64,000 nucleotides of DNA from Pseudomonas cremoricolorata DSM 17059 = NBRC 16634 (GCF_000425745.1 NZ_AUEA01000008.1:237822-301821), one strand, 5' to 3'; counted from the first letter of the stretch, positions 47,603-56,949 are shown. Numbers and translations are program-made. Notes: a model not told the origin generated them from the letters alone.

Positions 47603-48315
47603 TGCGCTTTCAACCTGCACTGGAACACGGGCGACTGCTGCGCCGCTATAAACGCTTCCTCGCTGATATTGAACTGCCTTCAGGCGAACAGTTGACCATT
47701 CACTGCCCCAACACCGGATCGATGCTCAACTGCATGGCTGAGGGTGGGGCGGTCTGGTTCAGTCGCTCCAACGACCCCAAGCGCAAGCTGCCGGGCACCT
47801 GGGAGCTTGGCGAAACGCCCCAGGGGCGCCTGGCCTGTATCAATACCGGGCGTGCCAACGCGTTGGTCGAGGAGGCCCTGCGCGCCGGTCTGATCAGCGA
47901 GCTGCGTGGGTTCACCGGGCTGCGCCGTGAGGTCGCCTATGGTGAGGAGCGCAGTCGCATCGATTTTCGCCTGGAGTTTGCCGAAGGGCCGGCGTACGTC
48001 GAGGTCAAGAGCGTGACCCTCGGCTATGCCGACTCCCCAGTCGCGGCCTTTCCTGATGCCGTGACCCAGCGCGGCGCCAAGCACCTGCGTGAGCTGGCCG
48101 CCTTGGCGCGCCAAGGGGTACGGGCGGTGCAGCTGTATTGCGTCAACCTCACTGGCATCGAGGCGGTGCGCCCCGCCGAGGAAATCGACCCAGGGTATGC
48201 GCACGCCTTGCGCGCGGCGGTGGCTGACGGCGTCGAGGTGCTGGCCTACGGCACGCAGCTCGATGCCGAGCGAATTTTCATCGATCGACCTTTGCCCGTG
48301 CTGCTCACGCCGTGA
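47602..48315 (+). CDS. sfsA: DNA/RNA nuclease SfsA (sugar fermentation stimulation protein)
   Basis: A 237-residue protein with a C-terminal nuclease-like core (RIDFRLEF...[11 protein letters not shown]) and the N-terminal signature FKRYRRFLAD-like segment ([12 protein letters not shown]). It was first found as stimulating maltose use in E. coli, and its current domain naming suggests a nuclease. The ATG overlaps the aminotransferase stop (TGATG). sfsA next to dksA is an old arrangement shared with E. coli. Confidence 0.93.
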   Translation: MRFQPALEHGRLLRRYKRFLADIELPSGEQLTIHCPNTGSMLNCMAEGGAVWFSRSNDPKRKLPGTWELGETPQGRLACINTGRANALVEEALRAGLISELRGFTGLRREVAYGEERSRIDFRLEFAEGPAYVEVKSVTLGYADSPVAAFPDAVTQRGAKHLRELAALARQGVRAVQLYCVNLTGIEAVRPAEEIDPGYAHALRAAVADGVEVLAYGTQLDAERIFIDRPLPVLLTP

Positions 48316-48622
48316 GCCAGATACCCCTGGCGTTTTCTTCGCAGCCCAGCGCCTGCAAGGTCTCGCCTTCACAAGGGCCGGCCACGCACTCGCCGCTTTC
48401 GATGAGAAACAGTGCGCCGTGATGGGCGCACTGAATGAGGCTGGCGCTGGCATCGAGCACCGTGTGCTCTTGCCAGTTCAGCGCGATGCCCCGGTGCGGG
48501 CAGCGGTTGCGGTACAGGTAGACCTTGCCGTGGCGTCGCACGCCCAGCAGACTCATGCCGTCGATGTCGAAGACGCGGCTGCTGCCTTCGGCAAGGGCAG
48601 AGCTTGGGCAGAGAAAATCCAT
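48305..48622 (-). CDS. Rieske [2Fe-2S] ferredoxin-like protein
   Basis: A 105-residue protein with the two Rieske motifs CPHRGI and CAHHGA (Cys-x-His pairs), the standard [2Fe-2S] site. It has no membrane segment, so it is a soluble ferredoxin, of unknown partner. The ATG at 48622 ([13 protein letters not shown]) is preferred; a GTG five codons upstream is possible and neither has a strong ribosome-binding site. Its end overlaps the sfsA end by 11 bp on the opposite strand. It is divergent from hmuT. Confidence 0.85.
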   Translation of the reverse strand: MDFLCPSSALAEGSSRVFDIDGMSLLGVRRHGKVYLYRNRCPHRGIALNWQEHTVLDASASLIQCAHHGALFLIESGECVAGPCEGETLQALGCEENARGIWLTA

Positions 48623-48663
48623 GGATTTGGCGGACACTCGAGGGGTGAGGGCTGACTTGACGC

Positions 48664-48682
48664 TTCAATGCGAATAATTATC
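48664..48682. promoter_or_regulatory. Putative Fur box between the Rieske gene and hmuT
   Basis: The 19 bp match the Fur consensus at about 12-13 positions, including an intact GATAAT half. It lies in the 152-bp divergent region, so it could control both genes. Called by pattern only. Confidence 0.5.
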
Positions 48683-48774
48683 AAATTGCCGCCACGTATC
48701 GCGCCGGTTGCACATGGTGCGCAGATCCGCCGTTCGCCACAAGGCGCGCGACTCGCTTTATAGAAGGAAACCCG

Positions 48775-49659
48775 ATGATGCGCCGTCCCTCTGTTCTGAT
48801 CGCCTTGTGCGCCAGCTTGGTGTTTGCCGCTGTGGCCCAGGCCGAACCCTTGCCGCAACGCTGGGTGAGCGCCGGCGGGGCGCTCAGTGAATGGATCGCG
48901 GCGCTGGGCGGCGAGGCGCGGTTGGTCGGCGTCGACACCACCAGCCAGCATCCTGAATCGCTCAAAGCGCTGCCCAGTATCGGTTACCAACGCCAGTTGT
49001 CGGCCGAAGGCATTCTCAGTCTGCGCCCTGACGTACTGGTTGGCACCGAGGAGATGGGCCCGCCGCCGGTGCTTGCGCAGGTCAGGCAGGCCGGTGTGCG
49101 CGTCGAGCTGTTCTCCAGCAAGGCCGAGCTGACGGCAGTCGACGAAAACCTCAAGCACCTGGGCACGCTGCTGGGCGCCGAGCAACGGGCCAGCACTCTG
49201 GCCAGCGACTATCGCCAGCGCATCCAGGCATTGCAGGCGGCGATCGGTCAGGCCAAGACCCATCAGCAAGCACCTGGGGTGTTGTTGCTGGTCGGGCATG
49301 GTGGCGGCAAGCCGATGATCGCCGGGCAGGGCACTGCTGGCGACTGGCTGGTGCAGCAGGCCGGCGGGCGTAACCTGGCTGAGCATGACGGCTACAAGAA
49401 CGTGTCGGTGGAATCGCTGGCCGGGCTCGACCCTGAAGTGCTGGTGGTGTCTGATCGGGCCTTGACCGGCGATGCGGCGGTGCAGGCCATGCTCAAGGAA
49501 AACCCAGGGCTTTCGGCGTCGCGCGCCGCCCGCGACGGACGCATCGTCGTGGTCGACCCCACGCTGCTGGTGGGCGGGTTGGGGCCGCGTCTGCCTGAGG
49601 TGCTGCAATCGCTGGCGCGGGCGTTCTACCCGCAAGGCAATGTCAGCTTCAAGCCGTGA
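48775..49659 (+). CDS. hmuT: Hemin ABC transporter periplasmic binding protein HmuT-like
   Basis: The protein has 294 residues with a 23-residue signal peptide (ending AVAQA). It belongs to the TroA/BtuF-like superfamily that includes the heme-binding HmuT/PhuT proteins: the GSIGYQRQLSAEGILSLRPDVLVGTEEMGPP segment is typical of that group. The ATG follows AAGGAAA; a second ATG directly follows. The GTGA overlap with hmuU makes this a coupled operon. The candidate Fur box upstream supports iron control. The ligand is inferred from family. Confidence 0.88.
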   Translation: MMRRPSVLIALCASLVFAAVAQAEPLPQRWVSAGGALSEWIAALGGEARLVGVDTTSQHPESLKALPSIGYQRQLSAEGILSLRPDVLVGTEEMGPPPVLAQVRQAGVRVELFSSKAELTAVDENLKHLGTLLGAEQRASTLASDYRQRIQALQAAIGQAKTHQQAPGVLLLVGHGGGKPMIAGQGTAGDWLVQQAGGRNLAEHDGYKNVSVESLAGLDPEVLVVSDRALTGDAAVQAMLKENPGLSASRAARDGRIVVVDPTLLVGGLGPRLPEVLQSLARAFYPQGNVSFKP

Positions 49660-50693
49660 AGCGACTGCTGGCGCCGCGCACGCTGTTCCTCAGTCTGGGT
49701 TTGCTGTGGCTGTTGGCGATCTGGCTGTCGCTGGCCCTGGGGCCGGTCAGCTTGCCGTTCGTCGACACGTTGCGTGCTGGCCTGCGTTTGCTTGGTGCGC
49801 CGATCGCCGGCCAGGGGTTGGAGCAGGCAGAGTTGATCGTTGGCCAGATTCGCCTGCCACGGACCCTGCTGGGGCTGCTGGTCGGGGCGGTGCTGGCCCT
49901 GTCAGGCGTGGCGATGCAGGGTTTGTTTCGCAATCCACTGGCCGACCCCGGGTTGGTCGGGGTGGCCAGCGGCGCCGCACTAGGGGCAGCCCTGGCGATC
50001 GTGCTGGGCAGTGGCTTTGGTGGTCTTCCCGAAGCCTTGGCGCCATATCTGTTATCACTCTGTGCATTTCTGGGCGGGCTTGGCGTCACCGCCCTGGTCT
50101 ACCGCCTGGGCCGGCATAACGGTCGTACCAGTGTCGCTACCATGCTTCTGGCCGGCATCGCGCTGACCGCGCTGGCCGGGGCCGGCGTCGGCCTGTTCAC
50201 CTACTTGGCCGACGATGCCACCTTGCGCACCCTGACCTTCTGGAACCTCGGCAGCCTCAATGGCGCAAGCTACCAGCGCCTGTGGCCGCTGCTGCTGGTG
50301 GTGTGCGTCGTGGCGCTGTGGCTGCCGCGTCGCGCGCAGGCGCTCAACGCCCTGCTGTTGGGTGAGTCTGAGGCGCGGCATCTTGGTGTGGAGGTGGAAA
50401 CGCTCAAGCGTGAGCTGGTGTTCTGCACTGCCCTGGGTGTTGGCGCCGCCGTGGCTGCAGCGGGGCTGATCGGCTTCATCGGCCTGGTGGTGCCGCATCT
50501 GCTGCGGATGTTGGTCGGGCCTGATCACCGCCTGTTGCTGCCCGCCTCGCTGCTGGCCGGGGGCACCTTGCTGTTGTTCGCCGATCTGGTGGCGCGTCTG
50601 CTGTTGGCGCCGGCCGAGTTGCCTATCGGTATCGTCACGGCGTTCATCGGCGCGCCGTTCTTCCTGTTTCTGCTGATAAAGGGGCGCGGATGA
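49656..50693 (+). CDS. hmuU: Hemin ABC transporter permease HmuU-like
   Basis: A 345-residue FecCD/BtuC-family permease with about nine to ten membrane segments and the conserved [28 protein letters not shown] segment. It starts at GTG 49656, overlapping the hmuT stop by four bases. Its stop overlaps the hmuV start. It forms the membrane channel for heme delivered by HmuT. Confidence 0.9.
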   Translation: MKRLLAPRTLFLSLGLLWLLAIWLSLALGPVSLPFVDTLRAGLRLLGAPIAGQGLEQAELIVGQIRLPRTLLGLLVGAVLALSGVAMQGLFRNPLADPGLVGVASGAALGAALAIVLGSGFGGLPEALAPYLLSLCAFLGGLGVTALVYRLGRHNGRTSVATMLLAGIALTALAGAGVGLFTYLADDATLRTLTFWNLGSLNGASYQRLWPLLLVVCVVALWLPRRAQALNALLLGESEARHLGVEVETLKRELVFCTALGVGAAVAAAGLIGFIGLVVPHLLRMLVGPDHRLLLPASLLAGGTLLLFADLVARLLLAPAELPIGIVTAFIGAPFFLFLLIKGRG

Positions 50694-51460
50694 TGCTGCA
50701 GGCTCAGGGTGTGCATGTGCGCCGAGGCAGCAAGCAGGTGCTGCAGGCAATCGATCTGTCGTTGCACGCCGGGCAGGTGCTGGGGGTGCTGGGGCCCAAT
50801 GGCGCTGGCAAGAGCAGTCTGCTCGGTGCCCTGTGCGGTGAGCTGACGCCGAACCAGGGCCAGGTGCTGATGCAGGGCCTGGCGCTGGCGCAGTGGCAGG
50901 GCGCTGCGCGTGCCCGTGCGCTGGCAGTGTTGCCGCAGGTGTCGAGTCTGGACTTTTCGTTCAGTGTCGAAGAGGTGGTGGGCATGGGCCGTTTGCCCCA
51001 CGCCAGTGGCGTGCAGCGCGATGCCGAAATCATCGAACAAGCCTTGTATGCGGCGGATGCGCAGCATCTGCTGGGCCGCAGCTACCTGGCGCTTTCTGGT
51101 GGGGAACGTCAGCGCGTGCACTTGGCGCGGGTGTTGGCGCAACTGTGGCCAGGCGCAGAGGGCAGCGTGTTGCTGCTCGACGAACCCACTTCTGCACTCG
51201 ACCCATTGCATCAGCACACCACCCTTCAGGCGGTACGTGAAATTGCGCAGCGGGGAACGGCGGTACTGGTGATTCTCCACGACCTGAACCTGGCCGCGCG
51301 TTACTGCGACTGTATCGTCCTGCTGCATGAGGGGCGCTGTCACGCCACAGGTTCACCGCAGCAGGTGCTGACGCCGCAGGCACTGAAGACGGTATTCGGG
51401 ATCGAGGTATTGGTGCAGGCGCACCCGGAGCGCGGCCATCCGTTGATCATTGCCCGCTGA
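50690..51460 (+). CDS. hmuV: Hemin ABC transporter ATP-binding protein HmuV
   Basis: A 256-residue ABC ATPase with Walker [10 protein letters not shown], the signature [15 protein letters not shown] and Walker [12 protein letters not shown]. It energises the HmuU permease. The ATG overlaps the hmuU stop. No intrinsic terminator was recognised for the operon; prrF, on the opposite strand, ends about 140 bp further on. Confidence 0.92.
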   Translation: MMLQAQGVHVRRGSKQVLQAIDLSLHAGQVLGVLGPNGAGKSSLLGALCGELTPNQGQVLMQGLALAQWQGAARARALAVLPQVSSLDFSFSVEEVVGMGRLPHASGVQRDAEIIEQALYAADAQHLLGRSYLALSGGERQRVHLARVLAQLWPGAEGSVLLLDEPTSALDPLHQHTTLQAVREIAQRGTAVLVILHDLNLAARYCDCIVLLHEGRCHATGSPQQVLTPQALKTVFGIEVLVQAHPERGHPLIIAR

Positions 51461-51599
51461 GCGCTTGCCGCAGGCTGACCAGCGCGGGAGCCGCGAGCTG
51501 TTCGCCAAGCCATGAAAGCGAACGACGCGCGGCCCCCGACATGGCTGAGGCAGGGATGGACCAGATCCCTGACCTTCCCCCCGAGCCGAATCGCAGTCA

Positions 51600-51712
51600 A
51601 AAAAAGACCCGGCAAAATGCCGGGTCAAAAACCGTGATTAGCCTGATGAGGAGATAATCTGAGAGTCCGAACCAAGGGCTTTCAGTTTACCCAACCAGTC
51701 TCGCGACCAGTT
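51600..51712 (-). ncRNA. prrF: PrrF-type iron-responsive small RNA
   Basis: About 113 nt on the minus strand, with the conserved PrrF core (CTGAAAGCCCT region, and 51631-51662 with the CTCATCAGGCTAATCACGG element) and a strong terminator: the stem GACCCGGC/GCCGGGTC followed by TTTTTTT. PrrF RNAs are made when iron is scarce and repress iron-using proteins, acting like RyhB. Only one copy is present here, so it is either prrF1 or prrF2; the tandem pair of P. aeruginosa is not seen. Confidence 0.93.
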
Positions 51713-51718
51713 GTGGTA

Positions 51719-51746
51719 ATCATAACGATTCTCATTTCGAGGTCAA
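51719..51746 (-). promoter_or_regulatory. prrF promoter with overlapping Fur box
   Basis: On the minus strand, TTGACC and TATGAT are 16 bp apart, with the start 7 bases on (about 51712). A Fur-like sequence at 51721-51739 (13 of 19 consensus positions) covers the spacer and part of the -10, so Fe-Fur would block transcription. Confidence 0.9.
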
Positions 51747-51760
51747 CCCCTTGCTCTGGT

Positions 51761-52039
51761 TTATTTCAATTTTTTTTCCGAAGGGGATTTTGCATTCAGT
51801 TGGGCCAGCAGCGCCGCCTTGCGTTCGGCAGAAAGCTCGTTCCAATGAATGTCGAGCAGCGCGCCTTCGATGGCATACAGCAGTACCTTGGAAGCCCGGA
51901 ATCCACGCATTTTCACTGCCTGGTAGGCACCCACCGCGCCCAGCCGACGAAGGTCGGACAAACTGTGCACGCCAGCGGCATGCAGCCATTGCGCAGACGT
52001 TTTGCCCAGATTCCTCAGGTGCTGTAGCTCATCGCTCAT
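51761..52039 (-). CDS. TfoX C-terminal domain protein
   Basis: A 92-residue protein matching the TfoX_C helical domain (LGKTSAQWLHAAGVHSLSDLRRLGAVGAYQAVKMRG), with no N-terminal TfoX domain. TfoX regulates competence in Haemophilus, but stand-alone C domains are widespread and without known role. Its start follows an AAGGAGG ribosome-binding site. It lies just upstream of prrF; the prrF -35 is close to its stop codon. Confidence 0.85.
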   Translation of the reverse strand: MSDELQHLRNLGKTSAQWLHAAGVHSLSDLRRLGAVGAYQAVKMRGFRASKVLLYAIEGALLDIHWNELSAERKAALLAQLNAKSPSEKKLK

Positions 52040-52112
52040 CGAGCCTCCTTGCCATACCGAACGGTGTCATGGGATGGGTCTTCAGACAGGTCAGTAGGCA
52101 AGTGTAGCGGGG

Positions 52113-52159
52113 CTGGGCAAATACGCTTTTCGCCAGCGTGGCAGCGTATTTCAGCCCAG
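52113..52159. repeat. Inverted repeat between the TfoX-like gene and the APH/kinase gene
   Basis: CTGGGC-AAATACGCT (52113-52127) pairs with its complement at 52143-52159, with a two-base bulge. No T-run follows on either side. It could be a weak stop for the minus-strand APH/kinase gene. Confidence 0.5.
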
Positions 52160-52178
52160 ATCGCTTCGATCGACGCGT

Positions 52179-53708
52179 TTACAAGCCCGGCAGGCGCTGG
52201 CGAATCTGCTCGATCAGCTGGTCCATGCTGCTGCTCAGATGGGTGTCCACGCGCTTGCAGTGCAAGTGTTCGCGCTCATCGAGCGGCTCCCGTGTGGCCT
52301 GCTGCGCCTTGACCACTTCCAGCGTGGCCTCGGAAGGGTCGAGGTTCTCCGACTGGCGCTGTTCCAGCCAGCTGAAAATCACCGCCTCCGGTGCCTGGCA
52401 GTCGAGAATCAGGAAGGGCACACCGGTGTCGCTGGCCACCTGGGCTGCTGCCTGGCGTTGCTGGTGCTGCAGGTAGGTAGCATCGAGCACCACGGGCAGG
52501 CCGGCCTTGAGAATGATGCCGGCCAGTTCATGCAGGCGCGCGTAGGTGGCGTTGGTGGCGTCCTGGTCGTACAGGCCTTGGCCGAACAGGCGCTTGCGCT
52601 CTACATCCGAACGCACCCGCACCGCGCCCAGCGATTCCACCAGGCGCATGGCCACATGGCTCTTGCCCACGGCCGAAACGCCGTGGGTGATCGCCAGCAG
52701 GCGCGAAGGAATGGCGCTGTAGCTTTCGGCCAGGTTGGCGTAGTTGCGGTAGGTGCGCAGCGTGGTGGCACGCTGCAGGCCATCGGCCTCGGCGCCCAGG
52801 CTGAACAGCGCCACCTTGGCCCGTACCAGTGCGCGGTAGGCCTTGTAGAAGTTCAGCAGCTCAAGCCCCTGATAATCGCCGGTCAGCTCCAGGTACTGGC
52901 TGATGAAACGTCGGGCCAGCCACTTCAGGCCGCGGTCTTCGAGGTCCATGGCGAGGAACGCGGTGTCGGCATAGACGTCGGTCATGCGGAACGGTTCGTT
53001 GAACTCGATGCAGTCGAAAATCACCACGCTGCCGTCGATCACCGTGGCGTTACCCAGGTGGATATCGCCGTGGCACTCGCGGATTAAACCGTTCGCCTTG
53101 CGTGCTTGCAGCAGCGGGTACAAGCGCTCGTAGGTGCTGCGCGCCCAGGCCTGAAGGTTGTCCAGCTGCTGCAAATCGGCCGCTTCGCTGAGGAACGGGC
53201 GGATCTGCTCGAAGTTCTGCTCCACCGGCGCCATGGCGCTTTCCGGAGTTCCCAGCGGGTTGTCTTCGCCGACCCGGGGGGCGTCGAGGTGGAATTGGGC
53301 AATCTGCCGGGCCATCTGGTCGATGTGATCGGCCGTCAGCTCGCCATTGGCCTGCAAGGTACTGAGCATCTGTTCCTGTGGGAACTGGCGCATTTTCAGC
53401 GCGTATTCGATCACCTCGCCTTCACCACCAATGACCGGCGCCTCCGCACTACCGGTAATCGGCAACACTTCCAGATACACATCGCTGGTCAGTCGCTGGT
53501 TGAGGCGCAGTTCTTCATGGCAGAAATGCCGGCGCTGCTCCAGCTGGGTGAAATCGAGAAAGCCGAAGTTCATCGGTTTCTTGATCTTGTAGGCGTAGTC
53601 GCCGGTGAGCAGCACCCAGGAAATATGCGTCTCGATGACGTGGAACCCCTCTACGGCGTGCGGGTAGAGGGCGCTGTTTTGCAGCGCGTTGATCAGGGCT
53701 TGGCTCAC
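52179..53708 (-). CDS. Fusion of an APH-like kinase domain with a P-loop kinase domain
   Basis: A 509-residue protein. The N-terminal half resembles the aminoglycoside phosphotransferase fold (YKIKKPMNFGFLDFT region; HGDIHLGN catalytic loop at 213-220, then a VIFDCIEF metal-binding Asp). The C-terminal half is a P-loop kinase with GVSAVGKS near 343-350, as in the zeta-toxin/adenylylsulfate-kinase superfamily. The start is GTG 53708 with AGGA 8 bases upstream; a much longer frame extending past this is a shadow of the opposite strand. Substrate unknown; there is no reason to expect drug resistance. Confidence 0.85.
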   Translation of the reverse strand: MSQALINALQNSALYPHAVEGFHVIETHISWVLLTGDYAYKIKKPMNFGFLDFTQLEQRRHFCHEELRLNQRLTSDVYLEVLPITGSAEAPVIGGEGEVIEYALKMRQFPQEQMLSTLQANGELTADHIDQMARQIAQFHLDAPRVGEDNPLGTPESAMAPVEQNFEQIRPFLSEAADLQQLDNLQAWARSTYERLYPLLQARKANGLIRECHGDIHLGNATVIDGSVVIFDCIEFNEPFRMTDVYADTAFLAMDLEDRGLKWLARRFISQYLELTGDYQGLELLNFYKAYRALVRAKVALFSLGAEADGLQRATTLRTYRNYANLAESYSAIPSRLLAITHGVSAVGKSHVAMRLVESLGAVRVRSDVERKRLFGQGLYDQDATNATYARLHELAGIILKAGLPVVLDATYLQHQQRQAAAQVASDTGVPFLILDCQAPEAVIFSWLEQRQSENLDPSEATLEVVKAQQATREPLDEREHLHCKRVDTHLSSSMDQLIEQIRQRLPGL

Positions 53709-53808
53709 GAGGGGTCCTTGACGGTCAGGGAATTCAAAGGGCTCATTATGGTCAATGGTGCCTTCCCTGCAAACCGCCGGGACGCCTGCCCAGCCAAAGT
53801 AAAGTGCG

Positions 53809-53814
53809 TATAAT
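53809..53814 (+). promoter_or_regulatory. TATAAT -10 box immediately before mrcB
   Basis: A perfect TATAAT ends 9 bp before the mrcB start codon, which would put the transcription start within about two bases of the ATG. No ribosome-binding site is visible, which suggests a leaderless or near-leaderless mRNA. Confidence 0.55.
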
Positions 53815-53822
53815 CCGCCGCC

Positions 53823-56141
53823 ATGACCCGATCCCGATCCCCCCGTAATGCCAAGAAACCCCGACCCGGCCGCTCGCGCGTGCTGCTTGGCTGGGCCCTG
53901 AAGCTCAGCCTGGTCGCCCTGGTGCTGATCGCCGGCTTCGCCGTGTACCTCGATGCGACGGTGCAGGAGAAGTTCTCCGGCAAGCGCTGGACCATCCCGG
54001 CCAAGGTGTACGCACGGCCGTTGGAGCTGTTCGTCGGCCAGAAGCTGAGCAAGAACGACTTCCTCACTGAGCTCGATGCCCTCGGCTATCGCCGCGAAAG
54101 CGCAGCCAGTGGCCCGGGCGAGGCGTCGGTCAACGGCAATACGGTCGACCTCAACACCCGTGGCTTCCAGTTCTACGAGGGCACCGAGCCTGCGCAGTTC
54201 GTCCGTGTGCGCTTCTCGGGTGACTACGTTGCAGGGCTTGCCGGCAACAACGGCGGCAAGCTCGATGTGGTTCGCCTCGAGCCGCTGATGATCGGAGGTA
54301 TCTACCCCAAGAACCTCGAAGATCGCATCCTGATCAACATCAATCAGGTGCCTCCTTACCTGTTGGAAACCCTGATCGCCACCGAAGACCGCGACTTCTA
54401 CAGCCACCATGGTGTATCGCCCAAATCGATCGCCCGTGCGGTGTGGGTCAACACTTCGTCGGGCGCGATGCGCCAGGGCGGCAGTACGCTGACCCAACAG
54501 CTGGTGAAAAACTTCTTCCTCACCAACGAACGCAGCCTCAGCCGCAAGCTCACCGAAGCGATGATGGCGGTATTGCTCGAGCTGCATTACGACAAGCGCG
54601 AGATTCTCGAGGCGTACCTCAATGAGGTGTTCGTCGGTCAGGACGGCCAGCGTGCCGTGCATGGTTTCGGCCTGGCCAGCCAGTTCTTCTTCAGCCAGCC
54701 GCTGTCGGAACTGAAGCTGCACCAGATCGCCCTGTTGGTGGGCATGGTCAAGGGGCCGTCCTACTACAACCCGCGGCGCTACCCGGAGCGTGCGCTGCAA
54801 CGCCGCAACCTGGTGCTCGACCTGCTGGTCGAGCAGGGCGTGGCCAGCCAGGACGTGGTCGATGCAGCGAAGAAAATGCCCTTGGGTGTGACCAAGCGCG
54901 GCAGCCTGGCCGACAGCTCGTTCCCGGCGTTTCTCGACCTGGTCAAGCGTCAGCTGCGCCAGGACTACCGCGACGAAGACTTGACCGAAGAAGGCCTGCG
55001 TATCTTCACCAGCTTCGACCCGATTCTGCAGATGAAGGCCGAGACGTCGATGACCGAGACCTTCAAGCGCCTCGCCGGACGCAAGGGCGCCGATGAGGTC
55101 GAATCGGCGATGGTGGTGAGCAACCCGGAAACGGGCGAAGTGCAGGCCTTGATCGGCAGCCGTCAATCCGGCTTTGCCGGCTTCAACCGCGCCATCGACG
55201 CCGTGCGCCCGATCGGTTCGCTGGTCAAACCGGCCGTCTACCTGACCGCCCTGGACAAGCCCGGCACCTTTACCCTGACCAGCCTGGTGCAGGATGAACC
55301 GTTCTCGGTCAAAGGCGCCAATGGCCAGGTCTGGCGACCACAGAACTTCGATCGTCGCCCGCACGGCACCATCTACCTGTATCAGGGCCTGGCCAACTCC
55401 TACAACCTTTCCACCGCCAAGATCGGCCTGGAAGTCGGCGTGCCCAACGTGATCAAGACCATCGGCCGGCTGGGTGTCGACGTCGACTGGCCGGCATTCC
55501 CCTCGATGTTGCTGGGCGCCGGCGGTATGTCGCCGATGCAGGTGGCGACCATGTACCAGACCATCGCCAACGGCGGCTTCACCACGCCCATGCGCGGTAT
55601 TCGCAGCGTGCTGACAGCCGAGGGCGAGCCGCTCAAGCGCTACCCGTTCCAGATCCAGCAGACCTTCGATGCCGGCTCCATCTATCTGGTGCAGAACGCC
55701 ATGCAGCGGGTGATGCGTGAAGGGACCGGGCGTTCGGTCTACAGTGTTCTGCCCAGCTCACTGACCCTGGCAGGCAAGACCGGCACCAGTAACGACTCGC
55801 GTGACAGCTGGTTCTCAGGCTTCAGCCAGGACCTGCTGGCGGTGGTCTGGCTGGGTCGCGACGACAACGGCAGCACGCCGTTCACCGGTGCCACCGGGGC
55901 ACTGCAGGTGTGGACCAGCTTCATGCGCAAGGCCGACCCCTTGCCTTTGGACATGCCGCAGCCGGACAACGTCGTGCAGGCATGGATTGATCCGAACACC
56001 GGGCAGGGCTCGGACCAGAGCTGTCCGGGGGCCGTACAGATGCCGTATATTCGCGGCAGCGAACCGCCAGCCGGCGCCGCTTGTGGCGGCGCGCAGGAGT
56101 CCGACTCGGTCATGGACTGGGTCAAGGGCTGGATGAATTGA
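53823..56141 (+). CDS. mrcB: Penicillin-binding protein 1B (bifunctional)
   Basis: PBP1b polymerises and cross-links peptidoglycan. The 772-residue protein has a short basic cytoplasmic tail, one membrane segment (about 23-44), and a UB2H-like region. A glycosyltransferase domain follows (EDRDFYSHHG, GGSTLTQQLVKN), then a transpeptidase domain with the active-site Ser466 in GSLVKP, SYN and KTG (AGKTGTSND). It is followed in the same direction by a TPR lipoprotein and a YqcC-family gene. Confidence 0.97.
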   Translation: MTRSRSPRNAKKPRPGRSRVLLGWALKLSLVALVLIAGFAVYLDATVQEKFSGKRWTIPAKVYARPLELFVGQKLSKNDFLTELDALGYRRESAASGPGEASVNGNTVDLNTRGFQFYEGTEPAQFVRVRFSGDYVAGLAGNNGGKLDVVRLEPLMIGGIYPKNLEDRILININQVPPYLLETLIATEDRDFYSHHGVSPKSIARAVWVNTSSGAMRQGGSTLTQQLVKNFFLTNERSLSRKLTEAMMAVLLELHYDKREILEAYLNEVFVGQDGQRAVHGFGLASQFFFSQPLSELKLHQIALLVGMVKGPSYYNPRRYPERALQRRNLVLDLLVEQGVASQDVVDAAKKMPLGVTKRGSLADSSFPAFLDLVKRQLRQDYRDEDLTEEGLRIFTSFDPILQMKAETSMTETFKRLAGRKGADEVESAMVVSNPETGEVQALIGSRQSGFAGFNRAIDAVRPIGSLVKPAVYLTALDKPGTFTLTSLVQDEPFSVKGANGQVWRPQNFDRRPHGTIYLYQGLANSYNLSTAKIGLEVGVPNVIKTIGRLGVDVDWPAFPSMLLGAGGMSPMQVATMYQTIANGGFTTPMRGIRSVLTAEGEPLKRYPFQIQQTFDAGSIYLVQNAMQRVMREGTGRSVYSVLPSSLTLAGKTGTSNDSRDSWFSGFSQDLLAVVWLGRDDNGSTPFTGATGALQVWTSFMRKADPLPLDMPQPDNVVQAWIDPNTGQGSDQSCPGAVQMPYIRGSEPPAGAACGGAQESDSVMDWVKGWMN

Positions 56142-56172
56142 GCACCAACTCCAGAGCATGCGAGGGTTTGAA

Positions 56173-56949
56173 TTGAACAAGTGGTGGTTTCCAGTCGTGA
56201 CGGCCATTGCCGTGCTGCAAGGGTGCGCCAGCGTGCCGCGTGGCAACATTCCGGTGGTCGACTCCAGTTCCCGGGTCTCCAACAGCGAGCGCATCCAGGG
56301 CAAACGTCCGGTCGCCACGGCACCGGCCAGAGGCACCGCGCAGGCGCAGTCGCTGCCGGAAGATTCGGGCGTGACCGTGATGATTCCGCAAGGTGCGGGC
56401 GCTTCGCCGATCCAGTCGTTCCCGGCGCAGAGCGGCGGAGCGCCGATCGATACCACGCCGATCGACACCATGCCGATCAATACCACGCCGGTGACCAGCG
56501 ACCCCAACCCGGTGGCAGACGAACCTTTCGACATCGCCGCCATGTCCGGCGGGGCCTCTGCCCCGAGCGCGCCTACCGGCATCCCGCAAAACAACCGCTC
56601 CGGCGGGCTGTCTGCCGACGAGCAGCTCGATGGGCCGGTGCTGGCGCTGCTGACTACCGCGCAGAAGCAGCAGGGCAGCGGCGACTTGAATGGCGCCTCG
56701 TCCAGCCTCGAGCGCGCCCAGCGCATTGCACCGCGTGAGCCGCAGGTGCTGTTCCGTCTGGCGCAGGTCCGTCTCAACCAGGGTGAGGCTGCGCAAGCAG
56801 AACAGCTGGCGCGACGCGGCCTGAGCTATTCCAATGGCCGCCCAAGCCTGCAGGCTGAGCTATGGAACATCATCGCCCAGGCTCGCGAGAAACAAGGTGA
56901 CAGCGCCGGTGCGGCATTGGCGCGGCAGAAAGCCAAGGTCAACCTGTGA
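56173..56949 (+). CDS. TPR-containing outer-membrane lipoprotein
   Basis: 258 residues from a TTG start preceded by GAGGG at 56161-56165. An ATG five codons upstream is possible. A lipoprotein signal with LQGC lipobox leads into a low-complexity Thr/Pro/Ile-rich region with short repeats (IDTTPIDTMPINTTP). TPR-like helices follow near the C-terminus (PQVLFRLAQVRLNQGEAAQAEQLARRGL). It follows mrcB by 31 bp. By analogy with LpoB it could be an activator of PBP1b, but no LpoB domain was recognised, so this is a guess. Confidence 0.75.
   Translation: MNKWWFPVVTAIAVLQGCASVPRGNIPVVDSSSRVSNSERIQGKRPVATAPARGTAQAQSLPEDSGVTVMIPQGAGASPIQSFPAQSGGAPIDTTPIDTMPINTTPVTSDPNPVADEPFDIAAMSGGASAPSAPTGIPQNNRSGGLSADEQLDGPVLALLTTAQKQQGSGDLNGASSSLERAQRIAPREPQVLFRLAQVRLNQGEAAQAEQLARRGLSYSNGRPSLQAELWNIIAQAREKQGDSAGAALARQKAKVNL

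Noticed and set aside
53709..55364. Upstream part of a 1061-codon minus-strand frame that ends in the APH/kinase gene
   Set aside because: The part beyond the GTG at 53708 runs antisense through mrcB and has no homology; only the 3' part is a gene.
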